From: [Clostridium] aerotolerans DSM 5434
GTDB lineage: Bacteria; Bacillota; Clostridia; Lachnospirales; Lachnospiraceae
Reading direction: 5' to 3'
NCBI RefSeq assembly: GCF_000687555.1
Contig: NZ_JHWJ01000007.1
Location: 62,001 to 126,000, forward strand
DNA: 64,000 bases
Position 1 is the stretch's first letter; each line of letters opens with the position of its first letter. Position numbers and translations under genes: made by a program. The notes under the pieces are model-generated. The model saw only the letters and a list, made by a program, of their open reading frames with translations. It ran no database searches and had not been told where the DNA came from. Below, in pieces: positions 17,957 through 26,516 of the stretch.

Positions 17957-18739
17957 TCATAATACAGCCGGCCTTTTGACCATAAATGTATTGTACCCGT
18001 ACCGTCTTAAGGCCTGCTCCATTTGTACCGCGTTGTCAACATTATGGAATGCTCCCACCCGAACCTTATATAGTCCGTCTTCTAAAACGATGAAAGCCGG
18101 AAATCCCTGGGCTTTTAAATCATTCATTTGCGTTTCCGCAAGTGAACGCACCCGGTACGCTCCAGTCTGAATCTGGTAATATTCTGTTTGGGATTCTGTC
18201 TGCTCCTGAATGGTCGCTACGATGCTGTTCCCAATGGACTGTGCGATCTCAGTAAAGTTCTGGTCAAACAGATGATTATCTTCCTCATTGTCTATAAATC
18301 CAGCCTCTATCAGAACCGCCGGAATATTTGTCCTTCTAAGAACAACCAATCCCGGGCGTTCAATGACTCCTAAATCACTAAATCCGGTCTTACTTAAGGC
18401 TTCCATGATGTTGCTTGCCAGCATAGCCTGAGGGCCTTTATTTTCAAATAAAAGGACTTCAGCCCCGGAACCAGAACCAGGAACAGGCATTGCATTTCGG
18501 TGTAAGGAAACAAAAAAGTTTGCTTCTGCATCGTTTCCCATCATGGTTTTCTCAAGAGGTGTATTGTAGGTATCGTCAATTCTTGTATATCTGACATCAA
18601 GTCCGCTGTCTGCAAGAACTTTACCTACTGCCAGCGCAAGCTTTAAGTTATCATCCTTTTCCTGCCGTCCGTTATAGGTTGCACCAGGATCTGCACCGCC
18701 GTGGCCGGCATCTATCACTACGATCTGTCTCTCAGCCAA
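17957..18739 (-). CDS. N-acetylmuramoyl-L-alanine amidase (Amidase_3) with SPOR domain
   Basis: 260 residues. The zinc amidase domain spans about 1-175: IVVIDAGHGGADPGATYNGRQEKDDN supplies the first His and Glu, FFVSLHRNA the second His, and VLIEAGFIDNEED the catalytic Glu. A C-terminal SPOR domain (about 185-260, YQIQTGAYRVRSLAETQMNDL) binds denuded glycan. It cleaves the lactyl-peptide bond in peptidoglycan, like CwlD or CwlC in spores and mother cells. I chose TTG at 18739, which has AAGGAG eight bases upstream; the GTG six codons earlier overlaps this ribosome binding site. No signal peptide is seen from this start. Confidence 0.88.
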   Translation of the reverse strand: MAERQIVVIDAGHGGADPGATYNGRQEKDDNLKLALAVGKVLADSGLDVRYTRIDDTYNTPLEKTMMGNDAEANFFVSLHRNAMPVPGSGSGAEVLLFENKGPQAMLASNIMEALSKTGFSDLGVIERPGLVVLRRTNIPAVLIEAGFIDNEEDNHLFDQNFTEIAQSIGNSIVATIQEQTESQTEYYQIQTGAYRVRSLAETQMNDLKAQGFPAFIVLEDGLYKVRVGAFHNVDNAVQMEQALRRYGYNTFMVKRPAVL

Positions 18740-18818
18740 AAGAAAAACTCCTTTCACATACCTCTATTCTATAACGTATGTGAGAGAAGCTTCTCAAGTA
18801 CCACATTTTTTATAAATT

Positions 18819-19274
18819 TTATTCTTTTTCTGCTAATTCCGCCATCACATCCACGCCTCTTGGTCCTACCGGAGTGGAAAATACGATCTGAGTGTTGGTT
18901 TTTCCGTATTTTTGAAGCTGGCCGATGAAAACATCCAGTTCCATGGTACTTTGAAATGCCACCTTTATCAGCATGGAATAATCTCCTGTCACGCAATTGC
19001 ATTCAAGCACATTTGGTATGGATTCCATATAGGAATAAAACTGAAGCTTGTCAATTGGTGATACATCCAGGTTTACGAATGCTGTGATGTGATAACCAAG
19101 CTTCATCGGATCTACGGAAGCATGGTACCCTGTAATGATTTTTTCCCGCTCCAGCTTCTCGATTCTGGAGGAAACTGCAGGTGAGGATAAAAAAGTATTT
19201 TCTGCTATGTTCTTTAAGGATGCCCGAGCATTCTTCTGCAGGGTCTGCACTATTTTCTTATCGATATCGTCCAT
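18819..19274 (-). CDS. Lrp/AsnC-family transcriptional regulator
   Basis: 151 residues, standard length. The N-terminal helix-turn-helix reads MDDIDKKIVQTLQKNARASLKNIAENTFLSSPAVSSRIEKLE, and the C-terminal RAM (ligand-binding) domain contains ITAFVNLDV and ECNCVTGDYSMLIKV. Lrp proteins sense amino acids and form octamers. It follows dapL on the same strand but has its own promoter in the 134-base gap, with a terminator-like hairpin in its leader. An amino acid ligand is likely but cannot be named; proximity to glnA and dapL is suggestive only. AAGGAGG precedes the ATG. Confidence 0.92.
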   Translation of the reverse strand: MDDIDKKIVQTLQKNARASLKNIAENTFLSSPAVSSRIEKLEREKIITGYHASVDPMKLGYHITAFVNLDVSPIDKLQFYSYMESIPNVLECNCVTGDYSMLIKVAFQSTMELDVFIGQLQKYGKTNTQIVFSTPVGPRGVDVMAELAEKE

Positions 19275-19291
19275 ATCTTCCTCCTTGAAAT

Positions 19292-19328
19292 AAAAAAAGC
19301 GCCAGTACTTCCTAAGTACTGAACGCTT
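19292..19328 (-). terminator. Intrinsic terminator/attenuator between dapL and lrp
   Basis: On the minus strand AAGCG and AGTACTT pair with AAGTACT and CGCTT around a three-base loop, followed by TTTTTTT. It would end transcripts from dapL, but it also lies downstream of the lrp promoter and only 18 bases before the lrp start, so lrp mRNA must read through it. Confidence 0.8.
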
Positions 19329-19376
19329 TTGTTCTTATAAATTAAGCCGTTATCTTATAAATCTTTCATACACTTA

Positions 19377-19405
19377 ATAATATCTAATTATCAAATACTT
19401 GTCAA
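19377..19405 (-). promoter_or_regulatory. Sigma-A promoter of lrp
   Basis: On the minus strand TTGACA (19405-19400) and TATTAT (19382-19377) are 17 bases apart, right after the dapL stop. The predicted leader is about 95 bases and contains the hairpin at 19292-19328. Confidence 0.75.
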
Positions 19406-19408
19406 CAT

Positions 19409-20638
19409 TTATTTTCTTAAGGAAGGCATTTTTTTAAGCCGTTCCATGGCTTCTACTGTATTTTCATAAGTACCGAATGCAGTGAGACGGAAATATCCTT
19501 CACCACTTGGTCCAAACCCGCTTCCAGGAGTTCCCACCACACTGGCTTCTTCTAAAAGCAGATCAAAAAACTCCCAGGAGGTCATTCCTTCCGGCACTCT
19601 CAGCCAGATGTAAGGAGCATTGACTCCGCCGTAGACTTCACAGCCGGCTTCCTTTAACCCATCATAGATGACTCTGGCATTTCTCATGTAGTATGCCACC
19701 TGTTCCTTTAGCTGTGCCTTTCCTGCTTCGGAATACACGGCTTCACCAGCCTTCTGGATGATGTAAGGGGCTCCGTTAAATTTAGTTCCATGACGTCTTG
19801 CCCAAAGAGCGTGAAGAGCCACTCCGCCACGGGTCAATTCCTTTGGAATTACGGTAAATCCAAGACGTACTCCGGTAAATCCGGCGTTCTTAGAAAAAGA
19901 ACGGAATTCAATGGCACAAGTCTTCGCGCCCTCAATCTCATAAATGGAGTGAGGAACGTTGTCCTCTGCAATGTACGCTTCATAAGCAGCGTCATAAAGA
20001 ATCACTGCACCTGTTTTATTGGCATAATCCACCCATGCCTTTAACTGGTCTCTGGTTAAGGTGGTTCCTGTTGGATTGTTTGGAACGCATAAGTATATAA
20101 GGTCTGCCGCCTCTTTTGGAAGCTCAGGAACGAAACCGTTTTCTGCTGTGCAAGGCATATAGACCACCTTGCTCCATTTTCCGGTTACCTCATCATAGGT
20201 TCCGGTTCTTCCTGCCATGACATTGGAGTCTACGTATACAGGATACACAGGATCACAGACTGCAATGATACTGCTCTCATCAAAGATTTCCTGAATGTTG
20301 CCGCAGTCACTTTTGGCACCGTCAGAAACAAAAATCTCGTCTGCCTCGATCTGACAGCCTCTTTTAATATAATCTTCTTTTGCAATGATTTCTCTTAAAA
20401 AGCTATACCCAAGATCCGGTGCATAGCCGTGAAATGTCTCTGCATTTCCCATCTCCTCTACCGCCCCGTGAAGAGCGTCAACAATAGATGGAGCCAGAGG
20501 CATGGTAACATCGCCGATTCCAAGACGGATTACTTTTTTATCAGGATTTGCTTCGATGTAAGCTTTCACTTTTTTTGCAATTGTGGAAAACAGATAGCTT
20601 CCCGGAAACTTTAAATAATTTTCATTTACCTTAACCAT
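19409..20638 (-). CDS. dapL: LL-diaminopimelate aminotransferase
   Basis: 409 residues from the ATG at 20638, the canonical [17 protein letters not shown] start, with AGGAGG five bases upstream; an in-frame start 17 codons earlier is not supported. Class I/II PLP-dependent fold: [16 protein letters not shown] at the N-terminus, NNPTGTTL, and the PLP lysine in [18 protein letters not shown]. The enzyme converts tetrahydrodipicolinate directly to LL-DAP, bypassing the succinylase or acetylase routes, a pathway found in clostridia, plants and Chlamydia. It lies 19 bases after dapF, which takes the next step to meso-DAP. Confidence 0.95.
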   Translation of the reverse strand: MVKVNENYLKFPGSYLFSTIAKKVKAYIEANPDKKVIRLGIGDVTMPLAPSIVDALHGAVEEMGNAETFHGYAPDLGYSFLREIIAKEDYIKRGCQIEADEIFVSDGAKSDCGNIQEIFDESSIIAVCDPVYPVYVDSNVMAGRTGTYDEVTGKWSKVVYMPCTAENGFVPELPKEAADLIYLCVPNNPTGTTLTRDQLKAWVDYANKTGAVILYDAAYEAYIAEDNVPHSIYEIEGAKTCAIEFRSFSKNAGFTGVRLGFTVIPKELTRGGVALHALWARRHGTKFNGAPYIIQKAGEAVYSEAGKAQLKEQVAYYMRNARVIYDGLKEAGCEVYGGVNAPYIWLRVPEGMTSWEFFDLLLEEASVVGTPGSGFGPSGEGYFRLTAFGTYENTVEAMERLKKMPSLRK

Positions 20639-20657
20639 AGGTTCCTCCTGCTTTATC

Positions 20658-21470
20658 TTATAGATTGTTAATGTCAAATTCTCCCTCAAACACTTCCACC
20701 GCAGGCCCTGTCATAAACACATGACCACTGCCCTCTCTGTCCCAGTGAATGGTCAGATTGCCGCCCTTTAATTCTACCTCTACCGTGTTTAAGGTCCGTC
20801 CGCTCAGTGCTGAGGCTACTGCACTGGCAGTAGCGCCAGTTCCGCAGGCCCAGGTCTCACCGCTGCCTCTTTCCCATACCCTCATACGAATATAGTCCTT
20901 TTTTATTACCTCAATGTACTCAGAATTGGTCCGCTCCGGGAAACGCTCATGGGTTTCAAAGGAGGGACCTATGGATTCAAGGTCCAGATCATCGATGCCT
21001 TCCATATAATAGATTGCATGGGGATTTCCCACGGAAATACCGATAAATTCATACTCCTTACCGTCAATTACAATGGGCTCCGGCACTGTACTGGTCAGCT
21101 CCGGAATTCCCATATCAACAGTAATCTTAACTGCCTTACCATTTTCTTCGGTGATCTTTAAATGCTTGATCCCTGCCTTTGTCTCTACATCAAATTCTGT
21201 TTTATCCACCAGCTTGTGATCAAAAACATACTTACCCACACAGCGGATTCCATTTCCGCACATTTCGCTTTCTGATCCATCTGCATTGAACATCTGCATC
21301 CGGCAGTCTGCTGTCTTAGAGGGGCAGATAAGTATCAGTCCATCGGAACCGATTCCAAAATGGCGGTCGCTCACCTTTTTAGAAAGCTCTGCCGGATTTT
21401 GAACCGTTTCCTCAAAACAATTGATGTATACGTAATCATTACCAATTCCCTGCATTTTTGTAAATTTCAT
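20658..21470 (-). CDS. dapF: Diaminopimelate epimerase (canonical copy)
   Basis: 270 residues, full length. Both catalytic cysteines are present: Cys71 in [12 protein letters not shown] and Cys209 in [12 protein letters not shown]. Other family marks are [10 protein letters not shown] at the N-terminus, FGIGSDGLI and VGNPHA. It interconverts LL- and meso-DAP for lysine and peptidoglycan. It starts 17 bases after the ANTAR regulator gene and precedes dapL, so it appears to be in a glnA-ANTAR-dapF-dapL transcript. A divergent paralogue lacking both cysteines lies at 38673-39533. Confidence 0.96.
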   Translation of the reverse strand: MKFTKMQGIGNDYVYINCFEETVQNPAELSKKVSDRHFGIGSDGLILICPSKTADCRMQMFNADGSESEMCGNGIRCVGKYVFDHKLVDKTEFDVETKAGIKHLKITEENGKAVKITVDMGIPELTSTVPEPIVIDGKEYEFIGISVGNPHAIYYMEGIDDLDLESIGPSFETHERFPERTNSEYIEVIKKDYIRMRVWERGSGETWACGTGATASAVASALSGRTLNTVEVELKGGNLTIHWDREGSGHVFMTGPAVEVFEGEFDINNL

Positions 21471-21487
21471 AACTGTTTCCTCAACTT

Positions 21488-22036
21488 CTATTGATTAATC
21501 AAACTCACGATCATCTGAGCCGTTTCAACCATATTGGTTCCGCTGTCCATACTGCACTTTTGAATGTAACGGTGGGCTTCTGATTCAGACATGTGGTTTC
21601 GCTCCATTAAAAGCTCCTTTGCCTGCTGAATCGTCTCGATCTCTTCTCTGCTTCGTTCCTTTGGCTGGCTCTTTAACTTCTTCCGCTTTCTTGCAATGGT
21701 CTCCAACATCATACCAAGAGTGCTCACAAGATCCTGAACCTTTAAAGGCAGACCAAGGCAGACCATATCATCCGGCGCCCTTCCGGTCCACTGGCTTGGA
21801 GATGCCACCAAAAGCATCTCCACTCCCGGAGGCAGGCATTCGTAAACCTCCTGATATACCATATCTGCAAATCTGCTGCCGCATACCACCACTCCGCTTC
21901 CAAGTTCATCTGCACTGTTGACTGCCTGTGCACCAGAGGTGCAGACCGCGGAGACGAAAAAGCCGTTTTTCATTAGTATATTCTTTATATTTTTCGCATC
22001 CTCCGCCTTGGAAAATGCCACAATCACATTGGTCAA
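21488..22036 (-). CDS. ANTAR-domain RNA-binding regulator with receiver-like N-terminus
   Basis: 182 residues. The C-terminal ANTAR domain (about 120-180) reads AKELLMERNHMSESEAHRYI followed by QKCSMDSGTNMVETAQMIV, the three-helix antiterminator fold of AmiR and NasR/NasT. The N-terminal 115 residues resemble a response-regulator receiver (VIVAFSKAEDAKNIKNIL) but a clear phosphorylatable Asp pocket is not evident, so it may be a pseudo-receiver. ANTAR proteins bind paired RNA hairpins and prevent termination. The start is TTG with GGAGGTG at seven bases. It follows glnA by 40 bases, and the glnA leader contains a terminator. Confidence 0.88.
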   Translation of the reverse strand: MTNVIVAFSKAEDAKNIKNILMKNGFFVSAVCTSGAQAVNSADELGSGVVVCGSRFADMVYQEVYECLPPGVEMLLVASPSQWTGRAPDDMVCLGLPLKVQDLVSTLGMMLETIARKRKKLKSQPKERSREEIETIQQAKELLMERNHMSESEAHRYIQKCSMDSGTNMVETAQMIVSLINQ

Positions 22037-22076
22037 GCACTCTCACCTCCAGATAACCGTATCAGGGATACAATAG

Positions 22077-23414
22077 TTAATACTTATACAGGTATTCTTC
22101 TACTTCCCAGTCAGTTACCTGGGCACGGAACATGTGCCACTCAGCTTCCTTTGCTTCCAGATATTTGGTGAAAATATGCTCACCTAACACTTTTTTCATA
22201 AATTCATCTTTCCGGAACGCTTCAATGGCTTCTCCCAGAGTTTCCGGAAGCTGTTCAATTCCTCTGCTTAAAATCTCTTCCTCGGGCATGGCAAATACAT
22301 TGCTGTCCACGCTCTCCGGCGGTGTCATTCCATTTTCAATGCCATCAAGTCCGGCCGCCAGGCAGGCTGCCAGTGCCAGATAAGGATTGACTGCAGAATC
22401 CGGGCAGCGAAGCTCAATTCTCGTGCTGGAACCTCTGGAGGAAGGTATGCGGATCAATGGGCTTCTGTTTGCCTTTGCGGACCATGCAATGTAAACCGGT
22501 GCATCATAGCCCGGAACAAGGCGTTTATAGGAATTGACTAAAGGATTGGTCAAAATGGTCATTCCCTTCATATGGTGGAGAATGCCTGCGATAAAGGAAT
22601 ACGCTGTTTTACTTAATCCCTGCTCATCTTCATTGTCCTTAAACATGTTGTTGCCGTTTAAATCGGAAAGTGACATATTAATATGCATTCCGGAACCATT
22701 GACTCCTGCCTTTGGCTTTGGCATAAACGTAGCATGAAGACCATGACGCTTCGCAATGGACTTAACAGCCAGTCTGAAGGTCATAATGTTATCAGCTGTA
22801 ACAATGCCTTCTGCATATTGAAAATCAATCTCATGCTGACCCGGTGAGATTTCATGATGAGAAGCTTCAATCATAAAGCCCATCTCTTCCAGTGAAATCA
22901 CCATATCACGGCGAACATTTTCCGCCTGGTCAATGGGTGCTACATCAAAATAACTGGCGGTCTCGTGAGTATGGGTCGTCGGACGCCCCTCTTCATCGGT
23001 ATGGAAAAGAAAGAATTCACACTCCGGGCCGGCCTGAAATACAAATCCCATATCATGTGCTTTCTTAAGCACCTTTTTTAACACGAATCTGGGATCGCCT
23101 TCAAATGGGGCCTGATCCGGGTTGTATACATCACAAATCAGCCTCGCTACCTTGCCCTGCTGCGGCCGCCATGGGAATATCTCAAAGGTATCCAGATCCG
23201 GATAGAGATACATATCAGACTCTTCGCTTCGGATAAAGCCCTCAATAGAAGAACCATCAAACATACAGCGGTTGTCTAAGGCTTTTGGAAGCATGTTCTT
23301 TGTAATTGCCACATTCTTCATCATACCGAAAATATCCGTAAACTGAAGGCGGATAAACTCCACATCCTCTTCTTCCACAATACGGAATATATCTTCCTTG
23401 CTATATTTGCTCAT
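22077..23414 (-). CDS. glnA: Glutamine synthetase, type I
   Basis: 445 residues from ATG at 23414, matching the short GSI-alpha class of Firmicutes (about 444); the adenylylation loop of GSI-beta is absent. Landmarks are [11 protein letters not shown] written here as [11 protein letters not shown], the ATP-binding [17 protein letters not shown], and the metal and glutamate site in NRSPLIRIP. It makes glutamine from glutamate, ammonia and ATP. Two adjacent ATG codons are possible; the second has GGGAG at seven bases. An in-frame start 24 codons upstream lies in the leader. The 180-base leader carries a terminator-like structure. Confidence 0.96.
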   Translation of the reverse strand: MSKYSKEDIFRIVEEEDVEFIRLQFTDIFGMMKNVAITKNMLPKALDNRCMFDGSSIEGFIRSEESDMYLYPDLDTFEIFPWRPQQGKVARLICDVYNPDQAPFEGDPRFVLKKVLKKAHDMGFVFQAGPECEFFLFHTDEEGRPTTHTHETASYFDVAPIDQAENVRRDMVISLEEMGFMIEASHHEISPGQHEIDFQYAEGIVTADNIMTFRLAVKSIAKRHGLHATFMPKPKAGVNGSGMHINMSLSDLNGNNMFKDNEDEQGLSKTAYSFIAGILHHMKGMTILTNPLVNSYKRLVPGYDAPVYIAWSAKANRSPLIRIPSSRGSSTRIELRCPDSAVNPYLALAACLAAGLDGIENGMTPPESVDSNVFAMPEEEILSRGIEQLPETLGEAIEAFRKDEFMKKVLGEHIFTKYLEAKEAEWHMFRAQVTDWEVEEYLYKY

Positions 23415-23538
23415 CATACATCTCCCTTTCTTAATCCTTGAATAGAGAGTCCTAAAGAGGGACTCTCTGTCACAGTGCGCTTCCATACCTGCATAATTGC
23501 CTTATGGGAAACGAAATATCCTAATAGGAAGTATCTCC

Positions 23539-23589
23539 AAAAAAAGGGTGGGCAAACACAGCCTTTTCATGGACCGTCTTCGCACCACC
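23539..23589 (-). terminator. Leader terminator (attenuator candidate) upstream of glnA
   Basis: On the minus strand GGTGGTGC pairs with GCCCACC (one bulged T), and inside it ACGGTCC pairs with GGCTGT (one bulged T) around ATGAAAA. TTTTTTT follows after one C. The structure starts about seven bases after the predicted transcription start and about 125 bases before the glnA start, so full-length glnA mRNA must read through it. Confidence 0.75.
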
Positions 23590-23601
23590 TCATATGTGTA
23601 A

Positions 23602-23630
23602 AATATAACAGCTGTCAAAAAATTTGTCAA
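23602..23630 (-). promoter_or_regulatory. Sigma-A promoter of glnA
   Basis: On the minus strand TTGACA (23630-23625) and TATATT (23607-23602) are 17 bases apart. A second TTGACA overlaps the spacer. Confidence 0.8.
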
Positions 23631-23637
23631 CGTGTTT

Positions 23638-25506
23638 TTAATCTTTGATTTTATACTTTAAGGCACGGACTGCATTTAAAATAGCCAGTACAGAAACACC
23701 TACATCACCAAATACAGCCGCCCACATGGTAGCAATTCCCATGGCCGACAGAATAAGAATTACAACCTTCACACCAATGGCAAAGGCAATGTTCTGCTTC
23801 ACGATTTTCATGGTTTTTCTTGCAATCAGTATGATGTCTGTAAGCTTTGACGGCTCATCGGTCATGATGACAATATCAGCTGCTTCCACCGCAGCATCAG
23901 ATCCGATTCCGCCCATGGCGATACCAACGTCAGCTCTTGCAAGAACAGGAGCATCGTTGATTCCATCCCCCACAAATGCCAGCATAGTTCCTTCCGGCTG
24001 ATTCTTAAGGAGTTCTTCTACCTTATGAACTTTATCCCCTGGAAGCAACCCTCCATGAACCTCGTCAAGACCCAGAGCTTTTCCAACTGCCTGACCAACC
24101 TCTGGTTTGTCACCAGTCAGCATGACCAGCTTTTTCACACCTGCCCTTTTCAGTCCCTTTAAGGCTATGGGCACGTCCTCCCGGACGGTATCAGATATGG
24201 TGATGGAACCTAAGTATGTGGTTCCTTCAGAAACGTATAGAGTGGTTCCTATGACTGATTGATTTTCAGGAACGGAAATAGAAAGCTGTTCCATAAGCCT
24301 CATATTACCAACGGAAATTTCCCTTGTTTCCCCGTCTAAAAACAGTTCAGACCGAATGCCAAAGCCTGCCGTCTCTTCTACATGTCCAATCATGGTCTTG
24401 TCAAGTGGCTCTCCATATGCTTCTTTTACAGAAAGGGCAATCGGGTGATTGGAATGATATTCTCCGTAAGCCGCCAGCTTTAAAAGCTCCTCTTTAGAAC
24501 CCGTTACTGCTTCTATGTCGGTGACCTTGAATTTTCCAGTGGTAAGGGTACCTGTTTTGTCAAAGACTACGGTACCTAAGGAAGCCATGGACTCCAGATA
24601 ATTGCTTCCCTTTAATAGAATTCCATGACTGGAAGCCGCTCCCAAGCCTCCAAAGAAGCTTAAGGGAACTGAGATTACAAGAGCACAGGGACAGGAAACA
24701 ACGAGAAAGCTTAAGGCACGGTAAATCCAGGTATTCCAGTTTCCGCCAAACAACAACGGAGGAATTACGGCAAGGAGAAGGGCAAGAACCACGACCGCAG
24801 GTGTATAGACTCTTGCAAACCGGGTGATAAATGTCTCTGCCTTTGCCTTTCTGGAGCTGGCATTCTCCACTAATTCCAAAATCTTCGCTACTGTGGAATC
24901 ATCAAAGAGCTTTGTGACCTGAATCTCCAAAACACCGTTTAAGTTAATGGAACCGCTGATAATATCATTACCCTCTTTGACTTCAGCAGGCATGGATTCT
25001 CCCGTAAGGGCTTTGGTATCAAGCTCGCTGGCTCCTTTTATCACCACTCCATCAAGAGGTACTTTTTCTCCAGGCTTTACAACAATGGTATCCCCAACTT
25101 CCACTTCATAAGGATCTACCTTTTCTTCCTTCCCGTCTCTTAAAAGGTTGGCATATTCCGGGTTGATATCCATCAGTTCTGTAATGGATTTTCTCGATTT
25201 ATTGACTGCATAGTCATTGAAAAGCTCCCCGATCTGATAAAACAGCATGACTCCTACGGCTTCTTCCATGGCGCCGATTGCTATGGCTCCAAAGGTAGCT
25301 ATGGTCATAAGGAAATTCTCATCAAAAACCTGGCCGTTCTTCATACTGCGGACGGCTCTCAAAGGCACATCATAGCCTGCTGCAAGATAGGAAATTATAA
25401 ATGGAACCAGATACCAGGATGTCCTACCTTCAAAAAGCATCCCGATCGCAAAGAACAGGGCGCTTATGAGAAGCCTGATTATCATCTTTTTTTGTTTTTT
25501 AGTCAT
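23638..25506 (-). CDS. Heavy-metal P1B-type ATPase (Zn/Cd/Pb class)
   Basis: 622 residues. P-type landmarks: TGES actuator motif in ALTGESMPAEV, the CPx transport site in VVSCPCALVISVP, the phosphorylation site VFDKTGTLTTGKF, the P1B His-Pro in YHSNHPIAL and the hinge FVGDGINDAPVLARADVGIAMG. Eight membrane segments fit the family. The CPC site followed later by K and D in the last helices fits CadA/ZntA exporters of zinc, cadmium and lead. Unlike many relatives it has no fused N-terminal metal-binding domain; a separate 74-residue HMA protein is encoded 16 bases upstream. Control is presumably by the ArsR gene that starts the operon. Confidence 0.93.
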   Translation of the reverse strand: MTKKQKKMIIRLLISALFFAIGMLFEGRTSWYLVPFIISYLAAGYDVPLRAVRSMKNGQVFDENFLMTIATFGAIAIGAMEEAVGVMLFYQIGELFNDYAVNKSRKSITELMDINPEYANLLRDGKEEKVDPYEVEVGDTIVVKPGEKVPLDGVVIKGASELDTKALTGESMPAEVKEGNDIISGSINLNGVLEIQVTKLFDDSTVAKILELVENASSRKAKAETFITRFARVYTPAVVVLALLLAVIPPLLFGGNWNTWIYRALSFLVVSCPCALVISVPLSFFGGLGAASSHGILLKGSNYLESMASLGTVVFDKTGTLTTGKFKVTDIEAVTGSKEELLKLAAYGEYHSNHPIALSVKEAYGEPLDKTMIGHVEETAGFGIRSELFLDGETREISVGNMRLMEQLSISVPENQSVIGTTLYVSEGTTYLGSITISDTVREDVPIALKGLKRAGVKKLVMLTGDKPEVGQAVGKALGLDEVHGGLLPGDKVHKVEELLKNQPEGTMLAFVGDGINDAPVLARADVGIAMGGIGSDAAVEAADIVIMTDEPSKLTDIILIARKTMKIVKQNIAFAIGVKVVILILSAMGIATMWAAVFGDVGVSVLAILNAVRALKYKIKD

Positions 25507-25522
25507 AAAAGCTCCTTTAGTC

Positions 25523-25747
25523 TTACCGTACTACCTTAAATTCTGCTTCTGGCTCAATCTTGTTTGCAAGTTTTCTGGCAGCTTCCAAAATCTCATCAGT
25601 CTTATCTTCCTGAACTTCCATGGTCAGTCTCTGTGTCATAAAGCTTAAAGAAGCACTTTCCACGCCGGATAATTTCTTAACCCCTTCTTCAATCTTAGCT
25701 GCACAGTTGGCACAGCATAACCCTTCTAATTTAACGATCTTTTTCAT
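25523..25747 (-). CDS. Heavy-metal-associated (HMA) domain protein
   Basis: 74 residues forming one ferredoxin-like HMA domain. The metal site is GLCCANCAAKIEEGV (C-x-x-C plus one extra Cys directly before), and the remainder VESASLSFMTQRLTMEV has the usual beta-alpha-beta pattern. Such proteins carry a metal ion to the partner ATPase or correspond to its detached N-terminal domain. It lies between the ArsR repressor and the ATPase on the same strand with short gaps, so the three form one operon. Confidence 0.9.
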   Translation of the reverse strand: MKKIVKLEGLCCANCAAKIEEGVKKLSGVESASLSFMTQRLTMEVQEDKTDEILEAARKLANKIEPEAEFKVVR

Positions 25748-25785
25748 ATTATCACTCTCTCCTTGTTTTTTATTCTTTTTATTCC

Positions 25786-26169
25786 CTACTCGCTGATATG
25801 CTCCATTCCCTGAGCCAGAATGGTCTCGATATGACCGTCTGCCAGAGAATAAAAAACAGTCTTACCTTCTCTGCGAAACTTCACCAGACGCATCTGCTTT
25901 AATACTCTTAACTGATGGGAAATAGCTGACTGTCCCATCTGCAATAGATTTGCCAGGTCGCATACGCACATCTCCGATTGGCTGAGTACATATAGAATCT
26001 TAATTCGTGTGGCATCACCAAATACTTTATAGAATTCAGCCAGATCAAGAAGCTCCTGTTCTTTCGGCATAACATTTAATACCTGGCTCACTACACTCTC
26101 ATGGACACAGATAAAATCACACTGATCGAAGTCAGTTTCTGCTCTGCTCTTTTTAAGATCCAGCTCCAT
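25786..26169 (-). CDS. ArsR/SmtB-family metal-sensing repressor
   Basis: 127 residues. The winged helix-turn-helix reads DLAEFYKVFGDATRIKILYVL then DLANLLQMGQSAISHQLRVLKQMRLVKFRREGKTVFYSL. Metal-site candidates are the alpha-3 Cys pair in EMCVCDL with N-terminal Cys residues (QCDFICVHE), and the alpha-5 set D, H, H, E in DGHIETILAQGMEHISE. Having both kinds is as in CadC. It should repress the operon until zinc, cadmium or lead binds. AAGGAGG precedes the ATG. A matching SmtB-type operator lies 29 bases upstream. Confidence 0.93.
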   Translation of the reverse strand: MELDLKKSRAETDFDQCDFICVHESVVSQVLNVMPKEQELLDLAEFYKVFGDATRIKILYVLSQSEMCVCDLANLLQMGQSAISHQLRVLKQMRLVKFRREGKTVFYSLADGHIETILAQGMEHISE

Positions 26170-26194
26170 AACATACCTCCTTGTAGTTAATATT

Positions 26195-26217
26195 ATTATA
26201 TGAATAACTGTTCATAT
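26195..26217 (-). promoter_or_regulatory. SmtB/CzrA-type operator overlapping a -10 element
   Basis: The imperfect dyad TATGAACAGTTATTCATA (within 26198-26217) has the same TGAACA-n2-TATTCA core as known SmtB/ZiaR/CzrA operators. TATAAT at 26200-26195 on the minus strand partly overlaps it, so repressor binding would block the promoter of the ArsR-HMA-ATPase operon. Another TTGACA with TATAAA at a long 19-base spacing lies just upstream. Confidence 0.82.
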
Positions 26218-26267
26218 GTTTATACTATCACATCTCATCTATTTGTCAAGACATTACACTCACTGAC

Positions 26268-26296
26268 TTGACACTGGTTTTTAAGGGTGGTACACT
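26268..26296 (+). promoter_or_regulatory. Sigma-A promoter of the ABC-2 exporter operon
   Basis: TTGACA (26268-26273) and TACACT (26291-26296) are 17 bases apart, pointing away from the metal-resistance operon. Predicted start near 26303. Confidence 0.75.
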
Positions 26297-26302
26297 AAAG
26301 TT

Positions 26303-26516
26303 CCTTTTCCATTCTATGATCACATCTGATTTTCAGGAAAAGAGAATATTTATACCACGGTAGGGTCCCCGGAAATTTATAATTTCCGGAGAGAGGCGCT
26401 ATGGTCTATGGACCGGCTGTGCTCACCGCTTGGCAAGATATTAGAACGCTCCCACCAGTTATGACAGATTTTCACTGTCCGCTGCCGGAAGGATCACGTT
26501 CCAAAATATTACTACC
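26303..26516 (+). ncRNA. Long, hairpin-rich 5' leader of the ABC-2 exporter (cis-regulatory RNA candidate)
   Basis: About 214 noncoding bases lie between the promoter and the AGGAGG site. Visible stems: a perfect 9-bp hairpin CCGGAAATT/AATTTCCGG with a three-base loop (26369-26389), GGTC/GACC (26403-26414), GACAG/CTGTC (about 26463-26479) and GGAA/TTCC (near 26487). GGTAG at 26359-26363 can pair with CTACC at 26512-26516, immediately before the ribosome binding site, which would close a multi-stem domain. I could not match it to any riboswitch class from memory and see no T-run terminator. Function is inferred only. Confidence 0.45.

Noticed and set aside
18740-18757. GTG start for the amidase with six extra residues
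   Set aside because: The extra codons contain the AAGGAG site that fits the TTG at 18739.
23590-23610. TGTTATATTTTACA near the glnA -10 as a GlnR box
   Set aside because: The GlnR consensus TGTNA-N7-TNACA needs a longer spacer; the half-sites here are too close.
26281-26296. AAGGGTGGTAC resembles the T-box antiterminator motif
   Set aside because: It lies between the -35 and -10 of the exporter promoter, so it would not be in the RNA, and there is no specifier stem or terminator.
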